Numbered from the stretch's first letter, positions 35,689-44,850 are shown. The stretch is DNA of 64,000 nt from Thermogemmatispora sp042408735 (GCF_042408735.1 NZ_JBHOQV010000198.1:1-64000); one strand, 5' to 3'. Numbers and translations are program-made. Notes: a model not told the origin generated them from the sequence alone.

Positions 35689-37002
35689 TCAACTTTCTGC
35701 TCGGCTGGCTTCAGATAGAAGCTGCGCGGCGGCCAGCATTAGAGCGGCTGCTGTCCAGGCCTGAATCTTGCAGGCACGTGTGTAGACTGCCAGCGCCTCG
35801 GCCCCGCCAGTTGTGGGGGTCAGAATCCACTCTGGAGGCAGAACGCAGTAGAGTTCCACCGGCGAATCGAAGAGGGCGATCGCTTCCAACAGACGCTGAC
35901 TGAGCAGGCGAGCCTGGTCCCGTCGCCCCATGCGCCAGAGAGCCGAAGCGATGATCGCGTTATCAAAAGGCCAGACGGTCCCACGGTGATATGAATATGG
36001 ATCGAAGGCGTAGGAGCTACGCGAGAGCGTGCGGATACCCCAGGGAGTGAGCAGATCGGGCTGCAACAGGCGCTCGGCTGTCCGGGAAGCGTAGGGTTCC
36101 TCCAGAGCAGCGCACCAGAGCAAATGTCCCATATTGGAAGCCACCAGAGGAATGGCCTGCTTCTCCGGAGAAAGAGCCATCGCCGGACAGCCTTCTCCTG
36201 GCAGCCAGAAGCGCGGCAGACCACGGCGCAGACGTTCCATGCGCTCCTCCAGCTCACGCAGGAGGGCGGTCTCGCCTCCTGCTTCCTGTAGCAGGGGCCG
36301 TATCTCACGAAAGGCGGCCAAAGCGTAGCCCTGCAGCTCAACCCAGGCTACCGGCGGCGAGGGAGGGGCGCCATCCTCAAGCAGCAGGGCGTCGTTGCTA
36401 TCCTTCCAGACCTGATTGCGCAATCCAAGGCCGCGGGGCTGGCGTGGCAGAACTTCGACTAGGCCGTCGCCATCAACATCACCGTATTTCAGTGTCCAGT
36501 CAAGCGCCGCCATGACATGCGGCCAGAGCCGCTCGATCACCTGTCGCCCACCCTCGACTTGCTGCCAGACGGTCGCTGCGGTGATCAAGAAGAGATAGGT
36601 CGCGTCCACCGAACCGTAGTAGCGGCCCTCCCACAGCGGCCACTCACTGGCTAGCCAGCGGCGCGGCTCCGGCCAGTACTCATGAATGATCTTGCCCGGC
36701 TGCTCCTCGTTCTCGTCTCGCTCGGTTGTCCCTTGGGTCGACGCCAGAGCCTGCAAGCCGTGGGCAGCGAAGGCTGCGGCCCAGTTGGCCAGCGCGCTGT
36801 CGCCAGGACGCAGCCGCGCGGCCTCTAAAACCAGCAAGATCGACCAGAGCGTATCTCGCCCGTAGAGGGCCGGATACTGATCGGCAGCGCTGCTGGCGTG
36901 CAGGCCGCCGGGCGTCTGTAGCTCATCCAGCCAGGCACGCCCGCGCTCTAACCAGCGGACGAGAAGAGCAGCATGTTCCGGATCGTGTGTAGACTTCATC
37001 AT
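35689..37002 (-). CDS. Glycogen-debranching-enzyme-like (amylo-alpha-1,6-glucosidase type) glycosidase
   Basis: A 437-residue soluble protein with an (alpha/alpha)6-barrel character. Visible motifs: ALYGRDTLWSILLVLEA, YYGSVDATYLFLITAA, GLRNQVWKDSNDALL (candidate acidic residues) and the strongly conserved PYSYHRGTVWPFDNAIIA near the C-terminus, typical of debranching-enzyme C-domains and trehalase-like hydrolases. No signal peptide, so it acts on imported sugar. Its ATG is 40 bases after the stop of the preceding ABC permease, placing it at the end of that operon. The substrate is probably an alpha-glucan or related disaccharide, but it cannot be fixed from sequence. Confidence 0.8.
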   Translation of the reverse strand: MMKSTHDPEHAALLVRWLERGRAWLDELQTPGGLHASSAADQYPALYGRDTLWSILLVLEAARLRPGDSALANWAAAFAAHGLQALASTQGTTERDENEEQPGKIIHEYWPEPRRWLASEWPLWEGRYYGSVDATYLFLITAATVWQQVEGGRQVIERLWPHVMAALDWTLKYGDVDGDGLVEVLPRQPRGLGLRNQVWKDSNDALLLEDGAPPSPPVAWVELQGYALAAFREIRPLLQEAGGETALLRELEERMERLRRGLPRFWLPGEGCPAMALSPEKQAIPLVASNMGHLLWCAALEEPYASRTAERLLQPDLLTPWGIRTLSRSSYAFDPYSYHRGTVWPFDNAIIASALWRMGRRDQARLLSQRLLEAIALFDSPVELYCVLPPEWILTPTTGGAEALAVYTRACKIQAWTAAALMLAAAQLLSEASRAES

Positions 37003-37041
37003 GATGGTGCTGCGAACATCCTTTCTAGGTGGGCCTTCTCT

Positions 37042-37950
37042 CTATCTGCCGGCCAGGCCCGAAGTGGCCAGACCCTGGATAAAGTAGCGCTGGAAAATGA
37101 AGAAAATGATCACTAGCGGCGCGATCGAAATCATCGCTCCTGCCAGTACCAGATTGTATTGTGTCACATAGTTGCCTTTGAAGAAAGCCAAACCGACTGT
37201 CAGGGTATAATTGTCCTGCTGAGACATCACGATCAACGGCCAGAGGAAGTCGTTCCAGGCCCCCTGAAACGAAAGCAGGGCCACCACCGTGACCGCCGGG
37301 CGCACCAAAGGAAAGATAATCTGCCAGAAAGCGCGAAAGCGTGAACAGCCATCGATGAGGGCCGCCTCCTCCAGCTCGCGCGGCAGCGTCTTCAGAAACT
37401 GCGTCATCAGAAAGACCGAGGTGGGAGCCACCATCGCTGGCACGATCAGACCACCGTAGTTGTCGGTCAAATGCAGAGTATAGGCCACCAGGAACTTCGG
37501 AATCAGGATGAGCTGCGTCGGGATCATCAGGACCGCCAGCGTCAGCAGGTAAAAGAAGTTCTTGCCGGGAAATTCCATGCGTCCGAAGGCGTAGCCGGCC
37601 ATCGAGGCTAGCAGCACATTCAGGACTGTCACGGCGCCCGCATAGATGATCGAGTTCAGAATGTAGCGCGGAAAGAGCTGGGCCCCGCTCAGGATGAAAC
37701 GGTAGTTGTCGAGCGTGGCCGGATTAGGCAGGAGGCTTGGTGGCCAGGCCAGTACCTGTGCATAGGTCTTGAAAGACGACGAAAAAGCGAACAGGAAAGG
37801 GGCCAGCGAGAATAGTCCGTAGCCGATCAGCACGATGTAGAGAAGGATCTGACCCGGTTGCAGTGGCAACGGAGGCCGACGTTTCATGGAGACGGCAGCG
37901 GTCGACAGCGGTACCCTTTCTGCTCTGGCGACGCCTCCGATTGTACTCAT
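37042..37950 (-). CDS. Carbohydrate ABC transporter permease (MalG type)
   Basis: A 302-residue CUT1-family permease with six membrane segments. The EAA loop reads ELEEAALIDGCSRFRAFWQIIFPLVRPA, the site that contacts the ATPase; the ends KTYAQVL and QRYFIQGLATSGLAG are typical of MalG-like subunits. The start at 37950 has GAGAGGAGC 8 bases upstream, while the frame is open for 38 more codons without support. It partners the MalF-type gene directly upstream. No ATPase gene is in this module, so a shared MsmX-like ATPase encoded elsewhere is likely. Confidence 0.93.
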   Translation of the reverse strand: MSTIGGVARAERVPLSTAAVSMKRRPPLPLQPGQILLYIVLIGYGLFSLAPFLFAFSSSFKTYAQVLAWPPSLLPNPATLDNYRFILSGAQLFPRYILNSIIYAGAVTVLNVLLASMAGYAFGRMEFPGKNFFYLLTLAVLMIPTQLILIPKFLVAYTLHLTDNYGGLIVPAMVAPTSVFLMTQFLKTLPRELEEAALIDGCSRFRAFWQIIFPLVRPAVTVVALLSFQGAWNDFLWPLIVMSQQDNYTLTVGLAFFKGNYVTQYNLVLAGAMISIAPLVIIFFIFQRYFIQGLATSGLAGR

Positions 37951-38041
37951 TGCTCTTGCTCCTCTCTTTTCACTAGAGGACAGATCAGACGCGCTCTGCA
38001 CTGTCCGCCTGTCTCTCTGCCTGCTGGTCCACTCACACGCG

Positions 38042-39004
38042 CTAATATTGGATGTTGACATCAATGTAGCGCTTCTGCAGCAGCGTCACAGCGAAGATGA
38101 TGATGAAGAGAACAAAGGCTTGAGCGCAAGCCAGTCCCATCAGCGACTTCTGAAAGGCTGTGTCGTAGATGACCATCGCGGCAGTCAGCGTTGAGCGCAG
38201 CGGGGCCCCGTTGGCTCCCTCCATCACGAAAGCCTGATCGAACATCTGGAAGGCCCCGATCGAGCCGAGGGCCACCACGGCGAAGGTCGTGGGACGCAGG
38301 AGGGGGACGGTGATCTTCCAGAGCATCTGCCAGCGATTGGCCCCGTCGACGCGGGCGGCTTCGTAAAGCGTCGCTGGGATATCCTGCAGGGCCGCCAGGT
38401 ACATCAGCATGAAGGTCGGGGCGGTGGTCCAGATGTTGAGCAGCATGATGGCGGGCAGGGCCGTCGTGGGATTCTCCAGCCAGGCCGGCCCCTGGATGTG
38501 GAGCAGCGAGAGCAGATAGTTGATGCCTCCCTGAGGCTGGTAGAGCCAATAGAAAATCAGCGAGATAGCCACCGAGGAGGTCATGGCCGGCAGGTAGAAG
38601 AGGGTGCGAAAGATGCCCCGTCCGCGCACCTTCTGGTTGAGCAGTAGGGCCAGGAAAAGGGCCAGAATCGTCTGCAGGGTCACCACCCCAATTGTGTACT
38701 CAACGCAGTTGCGTAGCCCCACCGCAAAATCGCCATCATGTGTCAGGTCGTACCAGATGTTCAGGTAATTGCGAAGGCCGTAGAAGATCGGCGTGGTGAA
38801 GCCGAAGTCGACGTAGAAGAAGCTCAGGGTCAGAGCCGTGACGATGGCGATCAGCGTAAAGACGATCAGGACAAAGAGGTAGGGTGCCAGGAAGGTATAG
38901 GCGGTCAGGATCTCGGTCAGCTTGCGTCGATTGATCTTGAAAGGCAGGCCGCGACCTGCCCCAGGTGGACCGCCCGGTTGGATTTTCCTTGCTGCCACTT
39001 GCAT
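38042..39004 (-). CDS. Carbohydrate ABC transporter permease (MalF type)
   Basis: A 320-residue CUT1-family permease with six membrane segments; the first begins near residue 37 (YTFLAPYLFVLIVFTLI). The EAA loop is TLYEAARVDGANRWQMLWKITVPLL. FRTLFYLPAMTSSVAISLIF is typical of MalF/UgpA-like subunits. The ATG at 39004 has AAGGAGC 8 bases upstream. It follows the solute-binding protein gene after a 213-base gap containing a 10-bp tandem repeat, and precedes the MalG-type gene. Confidence 0.93.
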   Translation of the reverse strand: MQVAARKIQPGGPPGAGRGLPFKINRRKLTEILTAYTFLAPYLFVLIVFTLIAIVTALTLSFFYVDFGFTTPIFYGLRNYLNIWYDLTHDGDFAVGLRNCVEYTIGVVTLQTILALFLALLLNQKVRGRGIFRTLFYLPAMTSSVAISLIFYWLYQPQGGINYLLSLLHIQGPAWLENPTTALPAIMLLNIWTTAPTFMLMYLAALQDIPATLYEAARVDGANRWQMLWKITVPLLRPTTFAVVALGSIGAFQMFDQAFVMEGANGAPLRSTLTAAMVIYDTAFQKSLMGLACAQAFVLFIIIFAVTLLQKRYIDVNIQY

Positions 39005-39135
39005 GATCAAGGCTCCTTTGTCTGTAGCCGGATGAAGAGGGACTACTCGCCGCTCGCTCTCAGGAGGCGGGAGAGTGGTGGATTCAGGAAGAGGTCAGGG
39101 CGTGGCCTGTGCAGGATCCCTGTCTGGGCCTGACC

Positions 39136-39165
39136 TGACCTCCCCTGACCTCCCCTGACCTCCCC
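39136..39165. repeat. Three tandem copies of TGACCTCCCC
   Basis: The 10-bp unit TGACCTCCCC occurs three times head to tail, followed by a partial copy (TGCCC), in the gap between the binding-protein and MalF-type genes (read as GGGGAGGTCA on the coding strand). One helical turn per unit would suit a phased protein-binding site, but slippage of simple sequence is equally possible. Confidence 0.6.
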
Positions 39166-39217
39166 TGCCCACTCTCCTGCTCTTCGCTGGATCAGGGCGC
39201 TAGCAACCAGGGCCGGA

Positions 39218-40600
39218 TTAGGGGGCAACGTTCTGCTGAATCCAGGTGTTGGCCTTCTGGGCCGCTGCATTCAGGGCGGCGGCAACCGACTGCTTACCGA
39301 GCATGATGGACTGCAGGGCGTTGCTCACGTCGTTGTGAATCTCGGTATCGGCCACACCGTAGAAGTCGGGCTGACCGTAGGAAGCGCCGTCCTGCAGGAC
39401 CTTGACCCCGGGATTCTGCTGGAAGTAGGCATCGTTCGCCAGCGAGGTCAGGGTAGGCAGGGCAAAGCCGTTATGCAACACCTGCGTCTGATACTCGGCG
39501 CCAGTCATATACTTGATCAGTTCCCAGGCCATGCCGGGATACTTTGTACCGGAGTAGGCCGCCCAGGCATTCGTGTAGAGCAAGTTGCCGCGCTTGCCGC
39601 TCGGCCCGATGGGCAACGGTGCGATTCCATACTGAACCTTGGGATAGTTCTGGGTCAGGAAGGGAATCATCCAGCCGCCTTCCAGCGTCATGGCCACCTG
39701 CTGCTTCCCAAAAGCGTCGCCGTCCCAACTGGCGCCGACATCGCCGGGCATGACGCCAGTATGGTTCAGCTCGAAGGAGGTGTAGAACTCCGCCGCCTGG
39801 ATGCCGGCCTGACTGTTGAAGAGGGCTTGCTTGCCGTCGGCGGAGACCATCTGACCGCCGTTGGCAAAGAGGAAGGCCCCCCAGCGCGAGGCATCGGCGG
39901 GCAGCGCGATGCCATAGACACTGTTAGCCGGGCTGCTGCCGCGCTTCGTCAGCTTCTGGGCCGCATTCTTCAGATCGTCCCAGGTCCAGTTGGAAGGGTC
40001 GCCGAGGCCGGCCTGCTGGAAAAGCGTCTTGTTATAGAAGAGACCGAGCGAGTTCCAGTCTTTGGGAATACCAAAGACCGTGCCATCGGCGCAGTCAAAG
40101 GCTTGCATCAACGACGGGTAGTAGGTCGAAGGCGAGACGTGGTCGCGCGCCATGTAGGGGCTGAGGTTGAGCAGCTTGCCGGCGGGGATGTATTCCTGAG
40201 CCATCGGCGGCTGCAGATAGAAGACATCGGGCACGTTGCCGCTGGCCACATTGGCGCGCATCTTGGTGGCGTAATCGCCGGGGATGGGCGTCCAGGTCAC
40301 GGTCACGTTGGGGTGCAGCTTCTCAAAATTCTGCAGACCCTGCTTAACCAGGGCGTCCTCCGCCGGCGTCGAGGACCAGCCAGATACAACCAGGTGGATC
40401 TGGCCGGTTTCGGGACTGGCGGCTGTCGTGTTAGTGTTGCTCGGACAGCGCACGAGGCCATTTTTGGGACCTGCAACACTGGGGCTGGTCCCGCTGCTGG
40501 TTCCTCCGCTGCTGCTACCACCACAGGCGGTGAGGAGGGCCACCAGCGTGAGAGCCATCAGAATACTCCAAAGGCTCCTTCTTCTTGCTTTGCTTGGCAT
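39218..40600 (-). CDS. Extracellular solute-binding lipoprotein (family 1, sugar ABC transporter)
   Basis: A 460-residue maltose-binding-protein-type receptor. The start at 40600 has AAAGGAG 8 bases upstream and gives a lipoprotein signal MPSKARRRSLWSILMALTLV with the lipobox LLTACGG, followed by a Gly/Ser/Thr linker. The mature part has IHLVVSGWSSTPAEDALVK, NVPDVFYLQPPMAQEYI, VFGIPKDWNSLGLFYNK and WTWDDLKNAAQKL, standard for this class. It delivers an oligosaccharide to the MalF/MalG-type permeases downstream. A region with two palindromes lies upstream. Confidence 0.93.
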   Translation of the reverse strand: MPSKARRRSLWSILMALTLVALLTACGGSSSGGTSSGTSPSVAGPKNGLVRCPSNTNTTAASPETGQIHLVVSGWSSTPAEDALVKQGLQNFEKLHPNVTVTWTPIPGDYATKMRANVASGNVPDVFYLQPPMAQEYIPAGKLLNLSPYMARDHVSPSTYYPSLMQAFDCADGTVFGIPKDWNSLGLFYNKTLFQQAGLGDPSNWTWDDLKNAAQKLTKRGSSPANSVYGIALPADASRWGAFLFANGGQMVSADGKQALFNSQAGIQAAEFYTSFELNHTGVMPGDVGASWDGDAFGKQQVAMTLEGGWMIPFLTQNYPKVQYGIAPLPIGPSGKRGNLLYTNAWAAYSGTKYPGMAWELIKYMTGAEYQTQVLHNGFALPTLTSLANDAYFQQNPGVKVLQDGASYGQPDFYGVADTEIHNDVSNALQSIMLGKQSVAAALNAAAQKANTWIQQNVAP

Positions 40601-40788
40601 GGACGAACTCCTTTGTTTGCTCTCATCGGCTGCTCTACCGATCCCCCTGTCAGGCCAGATCAGGCGGCCGGCACGCTGAAGGCTTGCGGCTGTCTGTCTG
40701 TCTGCCTGTCTCTCCGAGACGGAGCAAGCTGCCTCGGCCAGTCTGGCCTGCATAGGGCGGACTGGGGAACGAAATGAACAACGATGCA

Positions 40789-40826
40789 GCAGTTAACTGC
40801 TTATAGTTCTTGCATCATTGCAAGAA
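40789..40826. promoter_or_regulatory. Two palindromes in the control region of the binding-protein gene
   Basis: GCAGTTAACTGC (40789-40800) is a perfect 12-bp palindrome. Six bases further, TTCTTGCA (40807-40814) and TGCAAGAA (40819-40826) form a perfect inverted repeat around TCAT. Both lie in an AT-rich stretch between the glycosidase stop (40895) and the binding-protein start (40600), where a promoter for the transporter genes is expected. They differ from the CG-centred lacI operator, so a second regulator may act here. Confidence 0.5.
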
Positions 40827-40894
40827 AAATTCATTAAAGATAATTGATTCAGGCTAACAGATAAGAGAAGTACAGACCAGCTCAGGCTCACCTC

Positions 40895-43387
40895 CTACAG
40901 ACCAGCCGCGGCGCCAGAAGGGGACCAGCGCACCAGCAGCTCATAGGCGGTTGTCTGCTGCAAGGCCGGGGCGAGCCAGATGGTACGCTCCTCGAACCCG
41001 GTGAGCTGGGCTGGTTGGAGCGTCACCGGCCTGCCGTTCAGACGAGCCTCGCGAATGCGCTGATCGGGCGGCAGCGCCAGGCCGGGCAGCAGCTCCCAAT
41101 CCGGCTCGCTGATCGTCAGCTGTACCTGTAGGCTATCCGGTTCTACGGTCAGCTCGACATCGAGAGAAGCGGAAGCCAGAGGAACACGACGTAGTGTGGC
41201 CCGAGGCCAGGCGCGGGGTGGCTGGGGAATACAAAGCAGACGGCGTGTGGCCACCTGAGGACGGAGACCAAAGAAGTAATGCACCACGGGCCAGACGATG
41301 CCGTAGCTCGACCATAGCTGCAGGAAGCACCCCTTGTCGGGAGCGTACTCGCTGAGCGTACCTGGTGAGGCTAGGCCGAAGGCCGTGCTCATGCGCTGCA
41401 TCCAGGCCAGAGCCTGATCGGGACGACCGTAGCGAGCCGCGCCGACGGCCAGTGCTCCCGTGGGCAAGGTCATGACGGCCCGATTGCGCCGGGCATTGAG
41501 CACCAGGCCGCAGCTCTCCTGCCACTCGGGCCCTTCCAGGCGCGAGAGCAGGGCCTCGGCCTGAGCCAGCGAGGGCAGGCCGGCATCCAGGGCCAGGGCC
41601 TGGACCATATGGTACAGCAGCCAGGGGCGAGGAGCCTCCTCGCTCTCGGGATTGCTTTCGCTTGGGCCGGAGCTGGAGAAAGAGGTTCGCTCCTCAAGGG
41701 CCTGCTCCAGGGCCGCCGCTGCTTCCCGCAGGGCCTGAGCCTCTGCCTCCTCCGAGGCGCGGGAGGCTGCCATAGCCCGCGCCTCCAGAGCTGCCTGATG
41801 CCGGCGCAGATGACGGGGGGAGGCGTAGAGATCGCCGAAGAGGCTCGCCTGTGGCAACCACCAGGCGTCGCGCACATGGGCGCGCGTCTGCGCGGCGCGC
41901 TGGCGCAGGTCGGTGGCCAGCTCGGGGTCGTCCAGTTCGGTGGCCAGGGTGGCGAGGCAGTCAAGGGCCTCCGCCAGATAAGCGGCCACATCCAGCGCCT
42001 GCACATCATCGCTAGCCATCTCCGGCGTCTCCACAATGCTCTTGCCATGGGGGACCAGGCTGGCGCGCCGCTCGCAGTCGGCCAGCGGCCAGGCGCGCAG
42101 TGCCTGCAGACAGAAGGGGAACAGTTCTCTGAGCAGGCCACGGTCCCCCGTCCAGCAATAGGTGTGGTAGAGCGCGCGCACAAAGAGCGGCAGCTCCACC
42201 AGATTGCCGCTCGCCCAGACCTGGCCATAGGGGAGCACTTCATGAGGTACAGCGCCGTGGGGGTCGCAGCGTTTGCCGAAGGCTGCCAGGGTCCGCAGGC
42301 TGGCCACGGCAGCCGCGGTCTGTCCGCTGGGCAGCAGTGGCAACACCCCATAGGCCGTGTCGCAGCCGAACCACCAGGGAAAATCGGGTAGGCCGGCCAT
42401 CAGGCCGCTGCCAACGCCTGGCACCTCCAGTAGCAGACGAGCAGCATTGACCTTGGACCAGGCGAAGACCTCGTTGAAGGCCAGGTCGGGCGAAGAGAGG
42501 GCACAGCGCTCGAACGGGGAGAGAAACTCGACACGGGCGCGGTGCTGAGCTTCGACGAGCGCTGGTGTCAAGCCGCCTGAGACGCGTTCCCCCCGTGTCA
42601 GGCGGGCGACGAGGGCGGCAGCCGACCCCGCATTGCCTGCGGGGTGGGGGCCGGTGATGAGGAAACTGAGCTGCGCAGGCCCGGCGCAAGAGACCTGGCA
42701 GCGATACCAGCGCGCGGCGCCGGTGCCGCGCCCGCCGGTGCGCTCCGGTCCCCAAATAGCATCACCTACCTGCCAGGCAAGAGGAGAGACCGTGGCTCCC
42801 ACGCAGGCTGTCCACCTGGGGTGAAGCGCATCGCGCAGCACGACGGCGGCCAGTTCCTCATCATACTCGGCCAGATCTTCCCCGTCGTGCCAGCCGAGGC
42901 GTTCCTCGGCCATCCAGGCCCCATGCAGGTCGCTGCGTACCACCAGGCCGCAGAGCAAGTGTGGCTGCCCCCCGCCTGTCTGCGACTGCCACTGGCGATC
43001 GGCTCCAGGCTGCGCTCTGAAGGTCAGTTGGATCACAAGGGCGCTTTCATCGGGCACGATCCATTCGTTGCGCTCGATAGAAAGGCCCAGGGCCGGAAGC
43101 GTGTAGCTGAGTGACACACCGGAGGCTGTCCATTGCCAGCGCTCGGGACTGGTGAGCCAGAGGATTTCCTCGCTTGCAGGCAGGCGCAGCGCGAACCAGT
43201 AGCCGTCAAGCAGCTTGAGTGGCGGCGCCCACAGACCACCCATCTCGCCTGGCTGGTGCCAGCCCAGGTCGGGAAAGCGACCATCCAGGGTGGCGATGCT
43301 ATAGAGGCGCCTGCCGCTGAGGGCATAGAAGCGCTTCCCATCAGGTTGCGCCTCGAGAGCTGGCCCTTCTTGCTGCTCTTCGTACAC
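40895..43387 (-). CDS. Large glycoside hydrolase, glycogen-debranching-enzyme/(alpha/alpha)6-barrel type
   Basis: An 830-residue cytoplasmic enzyme. The N-terminal 300 residues form a beta-rich domain (GFWFALRLPA-like strands). The central (alpha/alpha)6 part includes GLPDFPWWFGCDTAYGVLPLLPSG, a hallmark of bacterial debranching-type hydrolases, VPHEVLPYGQVWASGNLVELPLFV, and ETPEMASDDVQALDVAAY; a C-terminal beta domain follows. A Glu/Ala/Ser-rich insert is near residue 560-590. The GTG at 43387 was chosen because AGGAGAAAAGAACC precedes it; the frame is open 60 codons upstream. It is encoded between lacI and the transporter genes, so it probably degrades the imported sugar. The exact bond cleaved is unknown. 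Confidence 0.8.
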   Translation of the reverse strand: MYEEQQEGPALEAQPDGKRFYALSGRRLYSIATLDGRFPDLGWHQPGEMGGLWAPPLKLLDGYWFALRLPASEEILWLTSPERWQWTASGVSLSYTLPALGLSIERNEWIVPDESALVIQLTFRAQPGADRQWQSQTGGGQPHLLCGLVVRSDLHGAWMAEERLGWHDGEDLAEYDEELAAVVLRDALHPRWTACVGATVSPLAWQVGDAIWGPERTGGRGTGAARWYRCQVSCAGPAQLSFLITGPHPAGNAGSAAALVARLTRGERVSGGLTPALVEAQHRARVEFLSPFERCALSSPDLAFNEVFAWSKVNAARLLLEVPGVGSGLMAGLPDFPWWFGCDTAYGVLPLLPSGQTAAAVASLRTLAAFGKRCDPHGAVPHEVLPYGQVWASGNLVELPLFVRALYHTYCWTGDRGLLRELFPFCLQALRAWPLADCERRASLVPHGKSIVETPEMASDDVQALDVAAYLAEALDCLATLATELDDPELATDLRQRAAQTRAHVRDAWWLPQASLFGDLYASPRHLRRHQAALEARAMAASRASEEAEAQALREAAAALEQALEERTSFSSSGPSESNPESEEAPRPWLLYHMVQALALDAGLPSLAQAEALLSRLEGPEWQESCGLVLNARRNRAVMTLPTGALAVGAARYGRPDQALAWMQRMSTAFGLASPGTLSEYAPDKGCFLQLWSSYGIVWPVVHYFFGLRPQVATRRLLCIPQPPRAWPRATLRRVPLASASLDVELTVEPDSLQVQLTISEPDWELLPGLALPPDQRIREARLNGRPVTLQPAQLTGFEERTIWLAPALQQTTAYELLVRWSPSGAAAGL

Positions 43388-43476
43388 GGTTCTTTTCTCC
43401 TGTCCAATGATACTGGTCTTGCTTCTCTGGCTACCAGACGTGAAGATAGCGGTTACGCTTGGCTTGATCTCGCTTG

Positions 43477-44616
43477 TCAGGAGCCACGCGTTGAGGCGCG
43501 CACGATCAGCTCCGGCTGCAGAAAAACGTGTGGCTCTTCCGGTGGGGTAGCGCGCAGAACGGCGCACAGCAGGCGTACCAGGATGCGCCCCACCTCATTG
43601 ATAGGCTGGCGTAGCGTTGTGAGCGGAGGGGTCAGGTAGGAGCCAAGCCCGAGACCATCAAAGCCGATGACCGAGAAGGTCGGCCCGATCTGGACGCCAG
43701 CATCGAGGGCAGCTCGCATCACGCCGACAGCGAGCACGTCGCTGATGGCAAAGATGGCCGTCGGCGGCTCTTCCCAGGAAAGCAGTTGCTGGGTGAGCAG
43801 GTAGCCGTCCTTCTGGGAGATCCCGCTTGGAATGCACAGGCGTGGATCGTAGGGTAGGTTGGCCTGAGCCAGAGCCTCACGATAGCCAGCTCGCCGATCG
43901 CGCTCCCAGTGGTAGGTGTCACCACCGCCTATGAAGGCAATGCGCCGGTGTCCCAGGCTGATGAGGTGCTCTGTGCCGATCCTGGCCCCGCTCCGATTGT
44001 CAACTTCGGCCCAGGGATAGGGGTAGAGACGAGCCTCCGCCAGATCCTCGGCAGAACGACCAAAGAGCACGTGCGGATAGCGCTGACGACAGAGGTAGCT
44101 GAGGCGGTGGTCGTTGGGGCGAAGATCGGTGAGAATCACGCCGTCGGCATGCCGTCCTCCCAGAATGCGCTGATAGACGCTTAGCTCGCGCTCTCCCTCT
44201 TCGGCTCGTACCAGGAGGACGTCGAGGTGATAGCTGGCGGCCTCGTCGGCGATACCGGCGAGGAGTTCGACCAGGAAGGGATCAGCGTTGCCAGCCCCAG
44301 TATCAAGATTGAGCGCGCGCGAGACCAGGGCGATTGTGTCGGTGCGCGCGTGGTTGAGATGGCGGGCACTGGCGTTGGGCACGTAGTTGAGCTGCGCGGC
44401 CAGATCCTGAATGCGCTGGCGCGTGGCTTGCGGAATCGAGGGGTCGTCACGCAGGGCACGCGAGACGGTGGATTTGTTGACACCCGCCCGACGGGCGATT
44501 TCCGCCAGCGTGGGCCGCGTGGTGTTTAGCTCGACAGCCGCTCGGCTGGACTGCCCACCCGCCGGTCGCGGCTCGTTCGAGCCGGCGCTTGCCGTGTGCT
44601 GCTCCTGTGTGGTCAT
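43477..44616 (-). CDS. LacI-family transcriptional regulator
   Basis: A 379-residue repressor. A low-complexity N-terminal tail of about 33 residues precedes the helix-turn-helix PTLAEIARRAGVNKSTVSRAL and the hinge helix LNYVPNASARHLN. The rest is a periplasmic-binding-protein-like sensor domain: TIALVSRALNLDTG, DGVILTDLRPNDHRL, HRRIAFIGGGDTYHWERDRRAGY, AIFAISDVLAVGVMRAA and IGFDGLGLGSYLTPPLTTLRQP. It is the first gene of the sugar module, 89 bases before the large glycosidase. A perfect palindrome lies in its own promoter region, pointing to autoregulation. Confidence 0.93.
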   Translation of the reverse strand: MTTQEQHTASAGSNEPRPAGGQSSRAAVELNTTRPTLAEIARRAGVNKSTVSRALRDDPSIPQATRQRIQDLAAQLNYVPNASARHLNHARTDTIALVSRALNLDTGAGNADPFLVELLAGIADEAASYHLDVLLVRAEEGERELSVYQRILGGRHADGVILTDLRPNDHRLSYLCRQRYPHVLFGRSAEDLAEARLYPYPWAEVDNRSGARIGTEHLISLGHRRIAFIGGGDTYHWERDRRAGYREALAQANLPYDPRLCIPSGISQKDGYLLTQQLLSWEEPPTAIFAISDVLAVGVMRAALDAGVQIGPTFSVIGFDGLGLGSYLTPPLTTLRQPINEVGRILVRLLCAVLRATPPEEPHVFLQPELIVRASTRGS

Positions 44617-44707
44617 CGGAGACCCCCTGCCGCTCTCTCGTTGCTCGCTCGACCGATCGCTACGCTGCGATCCATCGCTCGGTCGCTCCCTACCGGTCGG
44701 TTTCCTT

Positions 44708-44723
44708 ACGCAACCGGTTGCGT
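44708..44723. promoter_or_regulatory. LacI-type operator
   Basis: ACGCAACCGGTTGCGT is a perfect 16-bp palindrome with a central CG, the form bound by LacI/GalR-family repressors. It lies about 12 bases downstream of the -10 element of the lacI promoter, near the transcription start, so bound repressor would block initiation. Confidence 0.75.
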
Positions 44724-44735
44724 TGGCTTATTGAT

Positions 44736-44765
44736 TAGATACCATACGAAGTGGTTGTCTGTCAA
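44736..44765 (-). promoter_or_regulatory. Promoter of the lacI-family gene
   Basis: On the minus strand a perfect TTGACA (44765-44760) is followed at 18 bp by TATCTA (44741-44736). The operator at 44708-44723 lies just downstream. Confidence 0.65.
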
Positions 44766-44850
44766 GATGCGCATTGGGAAAGAGCGGGGGGCTTCCAGGG
44801 GGCCAGAGAGGTGCCACTATGCGCCTTTCTAGCCCGTTCTCTCTGTTCTC

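Noticed and set aside
44227..44734. Plus-strand frames over the LacI-family gene and its operator
   Set aside because: They are antisense to a clear LacI-family protein and run through its promoter.
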